DNA of 37,343 bases, taken from contig PHGD01000049.1 of assembly GCA_011090425.1 (NCBI GenBank), forward strand, positions 1 through 37,343. The letters are read 5' to 3'. Positions 17,080 through 25,548 of this stretch are shown here, piece by piece. The notes beneath the pieces were generated by a model that worked only from the letters and a program-made list of their open reading frames with translations, ran no database searches and had not been told where the DNA came from. Source of the stretch: Nitrospira sp. LK70. GTDB taxonomy: Bacteria > Nitrospirota > Nitrospiria > Nitrospirales > Nitrospiraceae. The translations under genes were made by a program, and so were the position numbers. Each line of letters opens with the position of its first letter. Positions within the stretch are counted from its first letter, which is position 1.

Positions 17080-17276
17080 AAAAGAGACGGCTGCCTGGCA
17101 GGAAGACAGAGGCTGCGAGATTTGAAGACCCTACTGGCTCAGAGACTATAGGTCACAATAGTTCCTCATCGTTTCATTCTCAATCACTTACGGAGGAGTC
17201 AGAGGTGGGGGGAAGATCCGATGCAACTAGATCGGACAGGATAGTCCTGCCACAGTTTAGCCACAAGAAATGGCTG

Positions 17277-17813
17277 TTATGGCGCAGAGTCAGATATACG
17301 TAGATTTTCGAGATGTGGGTTGTGAAATTGATTCATACAAGCAAAAAATTCGTTCAGAAATTTCTCTGCACCTTCAATCTGCTCAAGAATTTGAATCACC
17401 GTCGGCGCAATCTCCTGAGTTACTGGTCCTTTCTTTGGAATTATCAAAGGTGAGCCGTCTTTGGGAAACGTCCAAAAGCCGTGCACAATCCTATTTCTTT
17501 CAATATTGATCTTATCCAGTTGATCGAGAGCTTTGTTGAACCGATTAAGAAGTTTAGGCGATGGGTTCTTTAGCTTAAGGGTGCTCTTAAACCACGCTAT
17601 TAGACTTGCGAACGGAAGGTCTTGGGTGAGAACCCTTCCATCGTCGGGATCAATCCTGAGGAGAGACCACAGATTGGTTTCCAGTACAAAATGAATGTAG
17701 CTCAGTTTCACAACTAAGGTGCCGACAGCCATTATGACAGGTAAACCATCAGGATGCAGGTCTGGAAAAACTCCTTCAACCTTATCAGGTTGATCCGGTG
17801 GTGACTTGGGCAT
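17277..17813 (-). CDS. Orphan protein with HEPN-like RNxxxH motif
   Basis: A 178-residue soluble, mainly helical protein. The segment LDKINIERNRIVHGFWTF contains Arg-Asn-x3-His, the core of HEPN RNase active sites (Rx4-6H with a polar residue after R). Helical stretches before it (IMAVGTLVVKLSYIHFVLETN) and after it (APTVIQILEQIEGAEKFLNEFF) could form the HEPN bundle. The assignment is by motif only, and not all proteins with this motif are nucleases. It has a lower G+C than its neighbours. The ATG at 17813 is used; a GTG at 17831 is possible. No antitoxin partner is adjacent. Confidence 0.5.
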   Translation of the reverse strand: MPKSPPDQPDKVEGVFPDLHPDGLPVIMAVGTLVVKLSYIHFVLETNLWSLLRIDPDDGRVLTQDLPFASLIAWFKSTLKLKNPSPKLLNRFNKALDQLDKINIERNRIVHGFWTFPKDGSPLIIPKKGPVTQEIAPTVIQILEQIEGAEKFLNEFFACMNQFHNPHLENLRISDSAP

Positions 17814-17944
17814 AGTGGAGGAGCTTATCACTCAACCTACGCAGACGGAAGAGCGCGCGAATTGCATAGTCGCAGCCGCTGCCATTCATATGATGGTAGC
17901 CCTCGCTCAGTCGTATACAGTGAGCCTCTGACATGAGCATTCGG

Positions 17945-19066
17945 TTATAGCGGAAGCAACTGAAGATCGAAGGCTCGTTCAGTGAACCAGACGAGCGCGA
18001 TCGCGATCACCGCCAGTGACCCGCCGGTTAGCACCAATCTTGGGTACGACCAAGACTGGCGGATCAGATAAGCCAGCGGCAAGAACGCGGCGACGATAGC
18101 GAGCTGACCGAGTTCTACCCCCACGTTGAAGCTGACGAGGCTGAGCAACAATGAATCCTGAGGCAGTCCGAGATCCGTAAGCACTGCAGCAAACCCGAAC
18201 CCATGAACGAGCCCAAATCCAAAAGCAATCATCCAGCGACGACTCATGACCGTGGGATACAAATTGCCAAGTCCTGCAAGCACCACCGAGGCGGCGATGG
18301 TCGATTCCACTAACCGAGATGGTAATCGTACGACATCCAGGGCAGCCAGACTTAACGTGAGCGAATGGGCAACGGTAAAGGCTGTGACGATGCTGACGAC
18401 GTTCCACCATACCGATGAAAAGTCGCCCGCCGCTTGCCAGCGACCATCCACTCGGATCAGGACAGCGGGAAGCAACAGAGCAAGTAAAAACAGAACATGG
18501 TCAAAACCCAGCCAGATGTGCCAGATGCCCTCGTGAATGAATTGCATGCTCTCGGTCCAAGGGGACCTTTCGTTGACTGAGAATTCTTGGATCGGAGATT
18601 CTCGGCTGAAAATGGCGGCCCTGGTTTGTCCGCCTTGAGTAAGCCGCAGGAGTCCCTTATGTTGCGCGTCGATGTCGAACATGAGTCGGTAGTCCACCGC
18701 GAGCCGTCCAATGGGTCCCCCGCAATCTGAACGGAAACGTAGCACCGAGTAAGCTCCGTCTGTGTGGTGATCGATCAGCTGCTCTAGCACCTCAGTCTTA
18801 CACGTTTGCGTATCAGCCGATAAGACGAGATGAGAAAGCGCGTAGACACCAATCTCGTCATGCTTGCTCCGGACCTCTCCCCAGGTGATGTGACCGTTTC
18901 CATCCCCATCCAATCCGATGGCATCTGCCAGATCGCGTAGCGCGATGTCCCATTGCCCCTCAACGTGACTGTGCTGAACGGACAGTGAGAGATAGCTGTC
19001 GCTGGGCTTGTGAGCCCAAGCGGGAAGGCTCAGTAAAAGCCAGGCGATGACGAGCAGGATGCGCAT
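17945..19066 (-). CDS. HupE/UreJ-type membrane protein with extracytoplasmic domain
   Basis: A 373-residue protein. A signal peptide (MRILLVIAWLLLSLPAWAH) precedes about 160 extracytoplasmic residues, then about six to seven membrane helices. The membrane part has HupE/UreJ_2 hallmarks: EGIWHIWLGFDHVLFLL, FTVAHSLTL, GLVHGFGFA, FNVGVELGQL, whose His and Asp residues suggest metal transport; HupE members carry nickel or cobalt. The soluble domain has an EF-hand-like loop (LDGDGNGHITWGEV). The ATG overlaps the TPR stop as TAATG. It is the last gene of the four-gene operon. Confidence 0.85.
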   Translation of the reverse strand: MRILLVIAWLLLSLPAWAHKPSDSYLSLSVQHSHVEGQWDIALRDLADAIGLDGDGNGHITWGEVRSKHDEIGVYALSHLVLSADTQTCKTEVLEQLIDHHTDGAYSVLRFRSDCGGPIGRLAVDYRLMFDIDAQHKGLLRLTQGGQTRAAIFSRESPIQEFSVNERSPWTESMQFIHEGIWHIWLGFDHVLFLLALLLPAVLIRVDGRWQAAGDFSSVWWNVVSIVTAFTVAHSLTLSLAALDVVRLPSRLVESTIAASVVLAGLGNLYPTVMSRRWMIAFGFGLVHGFGFAAVLTDLGLPQDSLLLSLVSFNVGVELGQLAIVAAFLPLAYLIRQSWSYPRLVLTGGSLAVIAIALVWFTERAFDLQLLPL

Positions 19067-20259
19067 TAGAATGTGGTCTCCTGAATCTGGTTCGCAAGTT
19101 GTCGCAGTCGAAAATCTTCAACATGGTTGGCATTCAACCAACCGAGCACCGGCTGGGCCGCCGCTCGGTTCTTGTCGGCGAGCGCACATTCCAGGAGAAT
19201 CCTGGCGTCCGCCGGTTCTCGCTGGACGCTCCAATTGGCCTGGGCTAACGGCAGCGCCTGTCCGGCATCATGCAGCAACGCCAACGTGAACCGTGCTTCT
19301 TCTCTCACATGGACGGTCGTTCCGCGCTCGCGACTAGCGGCAAAGCGGGCTGCCAGTTCGGCTGTATGGTTCTGGAACGCAGGCAGCTCCAACGCTTGTT
19401 CAGCGAGGGTCAGACGCAAGAGCAGGCCATCGGCTCTCGTCTCAGATTGGAGTACGGAAATGACATCCTGATAACGGTGCAGATCCAGTAAGAAATCCGC
19501 ATAGGCGCCTAGCAAGTATTGATCCTTGATGCCGACCTTGAAGGCTTCGGCAAAATACTGCTCAGCCTCTCGTATTGCTCCAGTGCGGACGGCTGTTTCA
19601 CCTAGGATGGTCGCAATCCAGATTCGCTCGCGTCCTGAGAGACTCGACCCCGACAGCACCTGCCGGAGCAGCTCCAGACTTTTCGATGATTGGCCGGTCA
19701 CGCCGGCGATATCGCCCAAGCATCCGAGCAGCACATGAGCTGCAGCCAAGCGTGCGAGCCGCCGGCAGGCTCGCCGGGCCTCGTCGTAGCGAGCCTGTAC
19801 TTGGAGAATGGATGCTTTGGTGAGCCAAGCTTGGGCATTGGTCGGTTGGATAACCAATACCTGGTCGAGATCCGCCAATGCCTGATCGAATTCGTGTGCG
19901 TTCTGTCTGATCGTTGCTCGTAAAAGGAGTGCAGCAGGAGGTGGCATTGGCTCGTTCAACCAAGGGGTAAGGACCGCCTGGGCTTGCCCAAGGAAACGAG
20001 GGTCGCCTTCCGATCGACCTTGTTCGATGTAACGAGTGGCTAGTTGTATGGTCGAATCAAGATTGCGGGGGTTACGTCGCAGATCGGCGCGTAGGATCTC
20101 GATCTCGCGCGCGAAGGGATCGGACGCTTTGAAGGTAAGTCGCTCAAGGACCTGTGTATCATCCATTGGTCGGTAGGGTTCGGGGGAAGCGATGCCGACG
20201 TGACTCAGCGTGAACCATCCGAGGATGGCGATCAGGGTGAGAGATGACAATCGAATCAT
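19066..20259 (-). CDS. Secreted TPR-repeat protein
   Basis: A 397-residue protein with a signal peptide (MIRLSSLTLIAILGWFTLS, cleavage near GIASP). Most of the rest is degenerate tetratricopeptide repeats: AQAWLTKASILQVQARYDEARRA is the clearest, followed by others with QYFAEAFKVGIKDQYLLGAYADF. TPRs mediate protein contacts. It is translationally coupled to the HupE-like gene and follows a DUF4331 gene, a recurring arrangement. The start at 20259 has GAGGT 6 nt upstream, better than an ATG 45 nt earlier. Confidence 0.8.
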   Translation of the reverse strand: MIRLSSLTLIAILGWFTLSHVGIASPEPYRPMDDTQVLERLTFKASDPFAREIEILRADLRRNPRNLDSTIQLATRYIEQGRSEGDPRFLGQAQAVLTPWLNEPMPPPAALLLRATIRQNAHEFDQALADLDQVLVIQPTNAQAWLTKASILQVQARYDEARRACRRLARLAAAHVLLGCLGDIAGVTGQSSKSLELLRQVLSGSSLSGRERIWIATILGETAVRTGAIREAEQYFAEAFKVGIKDQYLLGAYADFLLDLHRYQDVISVLQSETRADGLLLRLTLAEQALELPAFQNHTAELAARFAASRERGTTVHVREEARFTLALLHDAGQALPLAQANWSVQREPADARILLECALADKNRAAAQPVLGWLNANHVEDFRLRQLANQIQETTF

Positions 20260-20318
20260 TGGACTACCTCGTCGTGGTGCGGATGCCGCGTAGGTACGAA
20301 GCACCCGCTTGACGATGA

Positions 20319-21809
20319 CTAGAATGGCTCTCCCGGATCGATATGCCGACGGTCTCGTCCGTCGAACGGTGTTGGAAGGAAGGGAAACACTGTTGCAATC
20401 CCGTTCGCCGTCTTGTTGCTGCCGACTGATCCGACGTTGAAGTTGACTCCGTCGCCGAGGTTCGGGGTCGCAGGGTTGGTCAGAATGCCGGCTACGACGC
20501 GCAAGGCGACATCGGTCACATCGTCGTTGGGTCTTCGACCGTTCGGCCAGCCGGCTCTATCCGGCGTGGCATTGCCGCTCGCGTCATGGGCGAGAGGGCC
20601 CAGTCGCCTCTGGCCGTCGGCCTGGGTCGGTGGGACGTCCAAATCGACTCGTAAGAGCTCAGCCAGGGCTTCATGGGTTTTGCCGGAGCCGCAGACCGGT
20701 GGGCCCGGCGCATACCGGAGCAAGGCGTTCACGAGATCTTCTCGGTTCGCCGTCGGGAAACCGGTGCCGAAGACCGCGTTGAGTGCCGTGGCCAGGGCCG
20801 AATTGCAGTAGAAAGGAACGAATTCGTTCTCGTCTTCAGCATCCGTGGCGTTCCACTTGTCCTTCATGTTCGTGGCGATGATCAACTCGTTCACGAGCGG
20901 ATTGCCCATACGCGCCACTTGAACGAAGCGGGTGCTGTTGTCACGGTCGCCGTTTTTCTTGATGACGCTGACCTTAGGCCGGCTCGTGCTGGCGTAGGCG
21001 CCGAGCACCTTATTGCCGTTCGGGCCGAGGAGCTCGCTGATGGGAATTTCTAGCGCGATCGTGTTGACGTTGAAGCCGCTGAACGTATCGGCGGTACCGG
21101 CGCCCGGCGCTCCGACGATGACGGCATCGTTGGCGTCGTCCGCATTGGAAAGAATCGGAGAGATATGCAAATTCAACGTGTCGAACGTGCCTCCTAAGTC
21201 GATGTAGAAGGTTTCATCCCGTTGGCCGGCGAAGACTCTCCCTCCGTTTTTCAGCGGGAAAACCCCCTTGGCTGCCAGATCTTCGTACTTCGGCGTGGTG
21301 CGAGGGCCGACGTTCGACGGCACGGCGAACATAGGGCCGGTGCCGAGATCGCGTGGCGACCGACCAGACCGCCGCTCCGTGACGCTGTAGCTTTGCCGTA
21401 CCAGCAGCCCTTCGGATCCTCCACCGGTGAGGGCTGTGATGGGAGGTAACGCGACATAGGCTAGTGGGAACACGTTTCCTGGTGGCCTGATCTCAGTCTT
21501 GAACCTGATCTGATAGACGATGTTCCCTGCGATGTTGTCCTTGTTGTTGTCGATATGAATTTCATAGAGCACGTCGTCTGCGAAGTTGAAGTAGTTGGGG
21601 CCTGAGCCCGGCTCCTGACCCGGAATCACATTCATGATCAGGATGGCCTTGTCTGGATCCTGCCAGCTCCGAAAGAAATAGAAATCCGTGATATCCGCCG
21701 TCGGATCATTGGCGATCATCGGAGCCTCGCGATGGCTTGCAGCTAGGACCGGCGTCGTCATGAACACAGCCAGTATCGTCAGGATGAGCGGTCGAATTCG
21801 AGCGAACAT
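20319..21809 (-). CDS. DUF4331 family secreted protein
   Basis: A 496-residue secreted protein. Right after the signal peptide comes ASHREAPMIANDPTADITDFY, the DUF4331 signature, with later VLYEIHIDNNKD and NTIALEIPISELLG segments. Function is unknown for the family; it occurs next to ECF sigma factors in many genomes. The start is set at 21809 because AAGGAGG lies 6 nt upstream and the signal peptide begins there; an in-frame start 47 codons earlier would hide it. The gene is followed by the TPR and HupE-like genes and preceded by a small lipoprotein. Confidence 0.88.
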   Translation of the reverse strand: MFARIRPLILTILAVFMTTPVLAASHREAPMIANDPTADITDFYFFRSWQDPDKAILIMNVIPGQEPGSGPNYFNFADDVLYEIHIDNNKDNIAGNIVYQIRFKTEIRPPGNVFPLAYVALPPITALTGGGSEGLLVRQSYSVTERRSGRSPRDLGTGPMFAVPSNVGPRTTPKYEDLAAKGVFPLKNGGRVFAGQRDETFYIDLGGTFDTLNLHISPILSNADDANDAVIVGAPGAGTADTFSGFNVNTIALEIPISELLGPNGNKVLGAYASTSRPKVSVIKKNGDRDNSTRFVQVARMGNPLVNELIIATNMKDKWNATDAEDENEFVPFYCNSALATALNAVFGTGFPTANREDLVNALLRYAPGPPVCGSGKTHEALAELLRVDLDVPPTQADGQRRLGPLAHDASGNATPDRAGWPNGRRPNDDVTDVALRVVAGILTNPATPNLGDGVNFNVGSVGSNKTANGIATVFPFLPTPFDGRDRRHIDPGEPF

Positions 21810-21846
21810 GATGTCCTCCTTGTGGATCTTTCTGGTGAATGACGGG

Positions 21847-22071
21847 TTACAGATCCGGCTCAGGCGCCAGAATGGGTTCTGAGTCAGCTTGGCTGACCAG
21901 TGCTGCCTCGTCCGATGTGAGTGCGTCTGATTGCGGAGTGCGCTGATCATCCGTGGCAGCGACGGCTGGACTCGGAGCTGTCAGGATAGGCATATTGTCG
22001 CTGCCGCTGCAGCCGGACAAGAGTCCGACGGCGCAGAGGACGCCGAGAAGCCAAAACATTGGTGGTTTCAT
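21847..22071 (-). CDS. Small lipoprotein
   Basis: A 74-residue lipoprotein: MKPPMFWLLGVLCAVGLLSGC gives a typical signal and lipobox (split here as LLSGC), followed by about 50 polar residues with many Asp, Ser and Pro and no clear fold. GAGGAG lies 8 nt upstream of the ATG. It leads the DUF4331 operon and comes directly after the AATCC-N16-CGTA promoter. No family recognised. Confidence 0.7.
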   Translation of the reverse strand: MKPPMFWLLGVLCAVGLLSGCSGSDNMPILTAPSPAVAATDDQRTPQSDALTSDEAALVSQADSEPILAPEPDL

Positions 22072-22153
22072 GACTCTGCTCTCCTCTCATGGTTACTCAT
22101 GGCGGTAGAAAGTCATCTTTCGAATCAGGACCTGCCGGCGGTCTGTTCTCCAC

Positions 22154-22178
22154 TACGAGACAGGATGTTGTTTGGATT
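22154..22178 (-). promoter_or_regulatory. ECF-type promoter AATCC-N16-CGTA (DUF4331 operon)
   Basis: Minus-strand -35 AATCC (22178-22174), exactly 16 nt, -10 CGTA (22157-22154). It starts about 75 nt before the lipoprotein. The promoter of the sigma gene has the same boxes and spacing plus shared flanks (AATCCAA at the left, TCTCGTA at the right). Confidence 0.7.
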
Positions 22179-22270
22179 TCTTCGCGAGGAAGGTCTGCTT
22201 GCCGGGGCTATCGGCCGCTGTTATAGTCGAGTCCCTTCGAGAGGCAGGGCACACAACGGCTTACTTCAGC

Positions 22271-22295
22271 AATCCAATCCCCCCATGTTCTCGTA
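22271..22295 (+). promoter_or_regulatory. ECF-type promoter AATCC-N16-CGTA (sigma-ChrR operon)
   Basis: AATCC 22271-22275, 16 nt, CGTA 22292-22295, about 20 nt before the sigma ATG at 22317. It resembles the TGATC-N16-CGTA class used by RpoE/ChrR-type sigma factors. The implied leader is short and contains the ribosome site AAGGGGGG. Confidence 0.7.
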
Positions 22296-22316
22296 TCATC
22301 TAAGGGGGGGACTGGT

Positions 22317-22919
22317 ATGTTGGTCATGTCAGGGGAAACCACGAAACCGGCACAAGACCAAGAATGGGCTCACCTGATTGCACGGACCGCGCAGGGCGAT
22401 CAGGCCGCGCTCGCCACGTTCTACGATCGGACCAGTCCGCAGGTATTCGGCTTTATCTACAAGATTCTCAACAATCGTGAGGCCGCCGAAGAAGTTACCT
22501 TGGACGTGTACACCCAAGTGTGGCGTCAGGCCCATACCTATGACGAAACCAGAGGGGCGCCGGGAGCTTGGCTGATGACGTTGGCCCGTACAAGGGCGAT
22601 CGACCGGTTTCGCGCCGGGGCGGCCGAACATGGGCGCATCGAATCGTTGGAGGCCGTCGAACTATTTGCCAGCGACGACGACACGCCGGAGCAGGATGTC
22701 GAAGGCCAAGAGCGTCGACGGTATGTCCGACAGGCCTTGGCGGTCCTGACGGAAGAGCAGCGGCAAGCGATCGCACTGGCCTATTTCTATGGCTTAAGTC
22801 AAAGTGAAATCGCCGAAAAGCTTCAACTGCCTCTCGGTACCGTGAAGACGAGAATCAGATTGGGCATGATGAAATTGCGCGAAGCCCTCGCGCCCTATGA
22901 GGATGGTTTAGCGTCGTGA
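22317..22919 (+). CDS. ECF sigma factor paired with a ChrR-like anti-sigma
   Basis: A 200-residue sigma-70 of the ECF type. Region 2: AALATFYDRTSPQVFGFIYKIL and EEVTLDVYTQVWRQA; region 4: ALAYFYGLSQSEIAEKLQLPLGTVKTRIRLGMMKLRE, an HTH that binds the -35. The pairing with a cupin anti-sigma suggests a RpoE/SigK-like system. The stop overlaps the anti-sigma start as GTGA. The ATG at 22317 has AAGGGGGG about 7 nt upstream; an ATG 9 nt later is possible. Confidence 0.92.
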   Translation: MLVMSGETTKPAQDQEWAHLIARTAQGDQAALATFYDRTSPQVFGFIYKILNNREAAEEVTLDVYTQVWRQAHTYDETRGAPGAWLMTLARTRAIDRFRAGAAEHGRIESLEAVELFASDDDTPEQDVEGQERRRYVRQALAVLTEEQRQAIALAYFYGLSQSEIAEKLQLPLGTVKTRIRLGMMKLREALAPYEDGLAS

Positions 22920-23839
22920 CTGAGATCAAGTTATCGGAAGAATTGGAAGAGCAGGCAATGCTCCATGCCCTCGGGGTTTTGGATCCTGAGGATCGTCAGG
23001 CCTTTATGGTCAGACTCCAGGGAGAGTCGGATCTCTTGAGAGAAGCGGTGAGGGCCTATCATGCGACCACCGGCGCTTTGGCCGATGCTGTGGCTCCGGT
23101 TACGCCTCCCGCGACCCTTCGCGAGCGGCTCGTCGGCCGGATTGCGATGGAAGCTGCCCGGGAAGTCGAACAGTTTGAGTTAACTGCTAATACCCTGGCC
23201 CTCGGTTCCTCTCCTGTAAAGCCACAAGATTTCTTGCGGGAGCAGCTCATGTCCCGCATCGAAAGGCTTTCGGGTGTCCGGCATGTACTCGAAGAGTCCA
23301 TGCATGTCCAGAAGGAAACACCTGTTGCAACAGGCGATGGGAGATTGGATGAGAGTAGGATACGTCCCCCTCAAGACCCCGGTCTGCTGTTCGCTTGGCT
23401 GCGATCTTGTTGGACAGCCGGTTCAAACTTCATGCGGACTCTTGTCATTCGCTTCGTGACCTCTGAGCGGGTTAAGTATTGGAAGGCCAAGATCGCGTTT
23501 CAACAGCCGACGAAGGGGTTCACCTTTATCAGGGCGTCGGAGGGGGCCTGGCAGGCGATCGCTCCGGGAGTGACGGCTAAGTTGCTGTCCTTCGATCCGA
23601 CTTCCCGAAGGGTCACCACAATCCTCCGTTTTGCACCAGGCACCAGCTATGCCCCGCATCGCCACACCGCAGTGGAAGAGCTCTATGTCCTCGAAGGGGG
23701 ATGCAGTATCGCCGGCCGTGAGATGACGGTAGGGGACTATCATCGAGCCGAAGCCGGGACCGTACACCACGATACCTCGACGGGCGAGGGATGTCTGCTG
23801 CTCGTGATTTCCTCTCCACAGAACGAGATGTTGTCATAG
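22916..23839 (+). CDS. ChrR-like anti-sigma factor with cupin domain
   Basis: A 307-residue protein. The N-terminal ~60 residues (AMLHALGVLDPEDRQAFMVRL) resemble RskA-type anti-sigma regions; there is no HxxxCxxC zinc motif. Residues ~210-300 are a cupin: PHRHTAVEELYVLEG holds His, His and Glu ligands, GDYHRAEAGTVHH a further His. In ChrR proteins the cupin senses the signal (singlet oxygen or peroxides in the Rhodobacter case) and the N-terminal part holds sigma. A linker of about 100 residues with no clear membrane helix connects the two, so it is probably cytoplasmic. GTG start overlaps the sigma stop. Confidence 0.88.
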   Translation: MTEIKLSEELEEQAMLHALGVLDPEDRQAFMVRLQGESDLLREAVRAYHATTGALADAVAPVTPPATLRERLVGRIAMEAAREVEQFELTANTLALGSSPVKPQDFLREQLMSRIERLSGVRHVLEESMHVQKETPVATGDGRLDESRIRPPQDPGLLFAWLRSCWTAGSNFMRTLVIRFVTSERVKYWKAKIAFQQPTKGFTFIRASEGAWQAIAPGVTAKLLSFDPTSRRVTTILRFAPGTSYAPHRHTAVEELYVLEGGCSIAGREMTVGDYHRAEAGTVHHDTSTGEGCLLLVISSPQNEMLS

Positions 23840-23922
23840 GTCGTCCGACAGGGAATCTCCGCTCGGCCGCAAATCCATTCCCGATCAACCTCCGTAGTAC
23901 ATGTTGAATCGAATTTAGGCGA

Positions 23923-23951
23923 TTGACCTTTTACATCGTCAGTGCTATGAA
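23923..23951 (+). promoter_or_regulatory. Sigma-70-type promoter of nikR
   Basis: TTGACC (23923-23928), 17 nt, TATGAA (23946-23951). It lies about 40 nt before the GTG start of nikR and overlaps an upstream ATG at 23947, which argues that this ATG is not used. Confidence 0.55.
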
Positions 23952-23988
23952 ACACAAATTCGTGCCACCATCACGCGGGAGGAAGTCG

Positions 23989-24405
23989 GTGAAAAAATTA
24001 GTGCGTTTCGGCGTGTCCCTCGACCACCATCTGTTGGACGCTTTTGATCGCCACATCGAACGGCGGAAATACACCAACCGATCGGAAGCCCTACGTGATC
24101 TGATCCGCAATAACTTGGTCGGCCAAGAATGGGATGAGAATAAGGAAACAGTCGGCACCATCACGTTCGTGTACGACCATCATGTGCGGGACCTGACAAG
24201 CAAGTTGACTGACATTCAGCATGACTACCATGGGCAAATATTGTCCGGTATGCATGTACACCTCGATCATGACCATTGCCTTGAAGTGTTGGTGGTGAAG
24301 GGTAAGGGCTCTGAAATTCGCAAGGTGGCCGACGCGTTGGTCAGCGTGAAGGGTGTCAAGCACGGCAAGCTCACGACGACGACTACGGGCAAAGGGCTGA
24401 GCTGA
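23989..24405 (+). CDS. nikR: Nickel-responsive regulator NikR
   Basis: A 138-residue repressor. A ribbon-helix-helix domain ([19 protein letters not shown] at the start, [11 protein letters not shown] in the second helix) precedes the ACT-like nickel-binding domain. The four square-planar Ni ligands align with E. coli NikR H76, H87, H89 and C95: His in IQHDYH, both His of MHVHLD, and Cys in DHDHCLEV. The GTG at 23989 has GGGAGG 6-8 nt upstream and lies after a sigma-70 promoter. NikR is a DNA-binding repressor of nickel uptake. Nearby genes for TonB, a receptor and HupE are candidate targets, although I found no GTATGA-N16-TCATAC operator. Confidence 0.93.
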   Translation: MKKLVRFGVSLDHHLLDAFDRHIERRKYTNRSEALRDLIRNNLVGQEWDENKETVGTITFVYDHHVRDLTSKLTDIQHDYHGQILSGMHVHLDHDHCLEVLVVKGKGSEIRKVADALVSVKGVKHGKLTTTTTGKGLS

Positions 24406-24415
24406 TAAACCGGGC

Positions 24416-24577
24416 TTGTGGAAAACCATTCGGCATCAGTGCTCGTTACAGACGCCAGCCTTCGAGGTAGAGATCAAGACCGGTTTCTACCGGAAAGAAA
24501 GGGCAGACGGACCATCGGTCGTTGTTCCTCTGAAAGAGCTTGTCGCCAACATTGTGGCTAAGGCGGTGATGAGGTGA
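24416..24577 (+). CDS. Small ORF overlapping the tonB start, uncertain
   Basis: A 53-codon frame from TTG 24416 to TGA 24577 that overlaps the tonB GTG (GTGA). It reads TPAFEVEIKTGFYRKERADG then VVVPLKELVANIVAKAVMR, which looks like protein rather than random. The ribosome site is weak. It may be a real small gene or the end of a shortened gene that was coupled to tonB. No family recognised. Confidence 0.35.
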   Translation: MWKTIRHQCSLQTPAFEVEIKTGFYRKERADGPSVVVPLKELVANIVAKAVMR

Positions 24578-25548
24578 TTGGGACGCTCGAACATCGGCTG
24601 TTCGCTCAGGCCTGGGCGATATCGGTTACGCTGCACGGAATTGCGGTGGCCCTCGCGATGCTGTTGGTATTCCAGATGAAACCGCTGCCGCTGCAGGACA
24701 TCTTTCAATGGGACGTAGCGTTAGTCGAGACGCTCCAAGAGCAGTCTGCCGAACTGGGAGCTCAGGCTGCAGGGTTGCCTGAACCAGCGCCGCAAGCCGT
24801 GGTCCGGCCAAAGCAGCCCGTGAGCCCGACTTCTCAGGTCGTGCCGACCAAGAAACCGAATCCTGGTTCAAACGAAAGACAGCAGCGACTCATCGAAACG
24901 GCTTCAATAATGGAGCGGTCGCCGGCTGAGACGCCGCCTGCGATCGAGCAGCATCAAGAAGCTGTCGTCCAGATGGATGCGGCCCCGGTCAAGGACGCTA
25001 TCAAGAGTGAGGAGGCGCACGTCGAACCGGTGCCTAATCCTATAGCCCAATCTGTGGTACCGGAGGAGCCGCCCAGCCATGTCGATCCCAGCCCATCGGT
25101 TCGACAGGTGCCCACGGACAACAACAAGGAGCCGCTCACTGAGTCGACAGAATCGGTACGGATGGCCGCTGTCCCCAAAGAATCAGTGACGTCTCAAGCT
25201 TCTCCTGAGCCGCCTCAACCTGTGACCGGAACGATTCCACAAGCGCCGGTAGGCCGCGCCGACTATGGCTGGTTGATTGAGTCGGTCAGCAAGCGGATGG
25301 CGGAATTAAAGCGCTATCCGGTAACGGCCCGCGCTAATGGATTGGAAGGCAAGGTGCTGCTGCGCGCGGTGATTCGCGCAGATGGGCAGTTGGTCGAAGT
25401 GGTGGTACAGAGGAGCTCAGGCCATGAGGAATTGGATGCAGCCGCAATACAAACCATGCGTGACGCGAGTCCATTAAAACTGCATCAGGAATTGGGGAGA
25501 GCTCAAATTGCCGTCACCGTTCCGCTGGTCTACACGCTGGCTCGATGA
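24574..25548 (+). CDS. tonB: TonB energy-transducing protein
   Basis: A 324-residue protein with one N-terminal membrane helix (AWAISVTLHGIAVALAMLLVF), a long Pro/Glu/Val-rich periplasmic linker (about 55-235), and a C-terminal TonB domain (KRYPVTARANGLEGKVLLRA, VVVQRSSGHEELDAAAIQ, near residues 255-324). It transfers proton-motive energy to outer-membrane receptors. ExbB and ExbD, which it needs, are not in the window. The gene stands between nikR and a TonB-dependent receptor. GTG start with AAGGCGG upstream; the stop overlaps the next gene as ATGA. Confidence 0.92.
   Translation: MIGTLEHRLFAQAWAISVTLHGIAVALAMLLVFQMKPLPLQDIFQWDVALVETLQEQSAELGAQAAGLPEPAPQAVVRPKQPVSPTSQVVPTKKPNPGSNERQQRLIETASIMERSPAETPPAIEQHQEAVVQMDAAPVKDAIKSEEAHVEPVPNPIAQSVVPEEPPSHVDPSPSVRQVPTDNNKEPLTESTESVRMAAVPKESVTSQASPEPPQPVTGTIPQAPVGRADYGWLIESVSKRMAELKRYPVTARANGLEGKVLLRAVIRADGQLVEVVVQRSSGHEELDAAAIQTMRDASPLKLHQELGRAQIAVTVPLVYTLAR

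Noticed and set aside
23947-23988. NikR start at ATG 23947
   Set aside because: It falls on the -10 box of the likely promoter and lacks a ribosome site; the GTG at 23989 has GGGAGG upstream.
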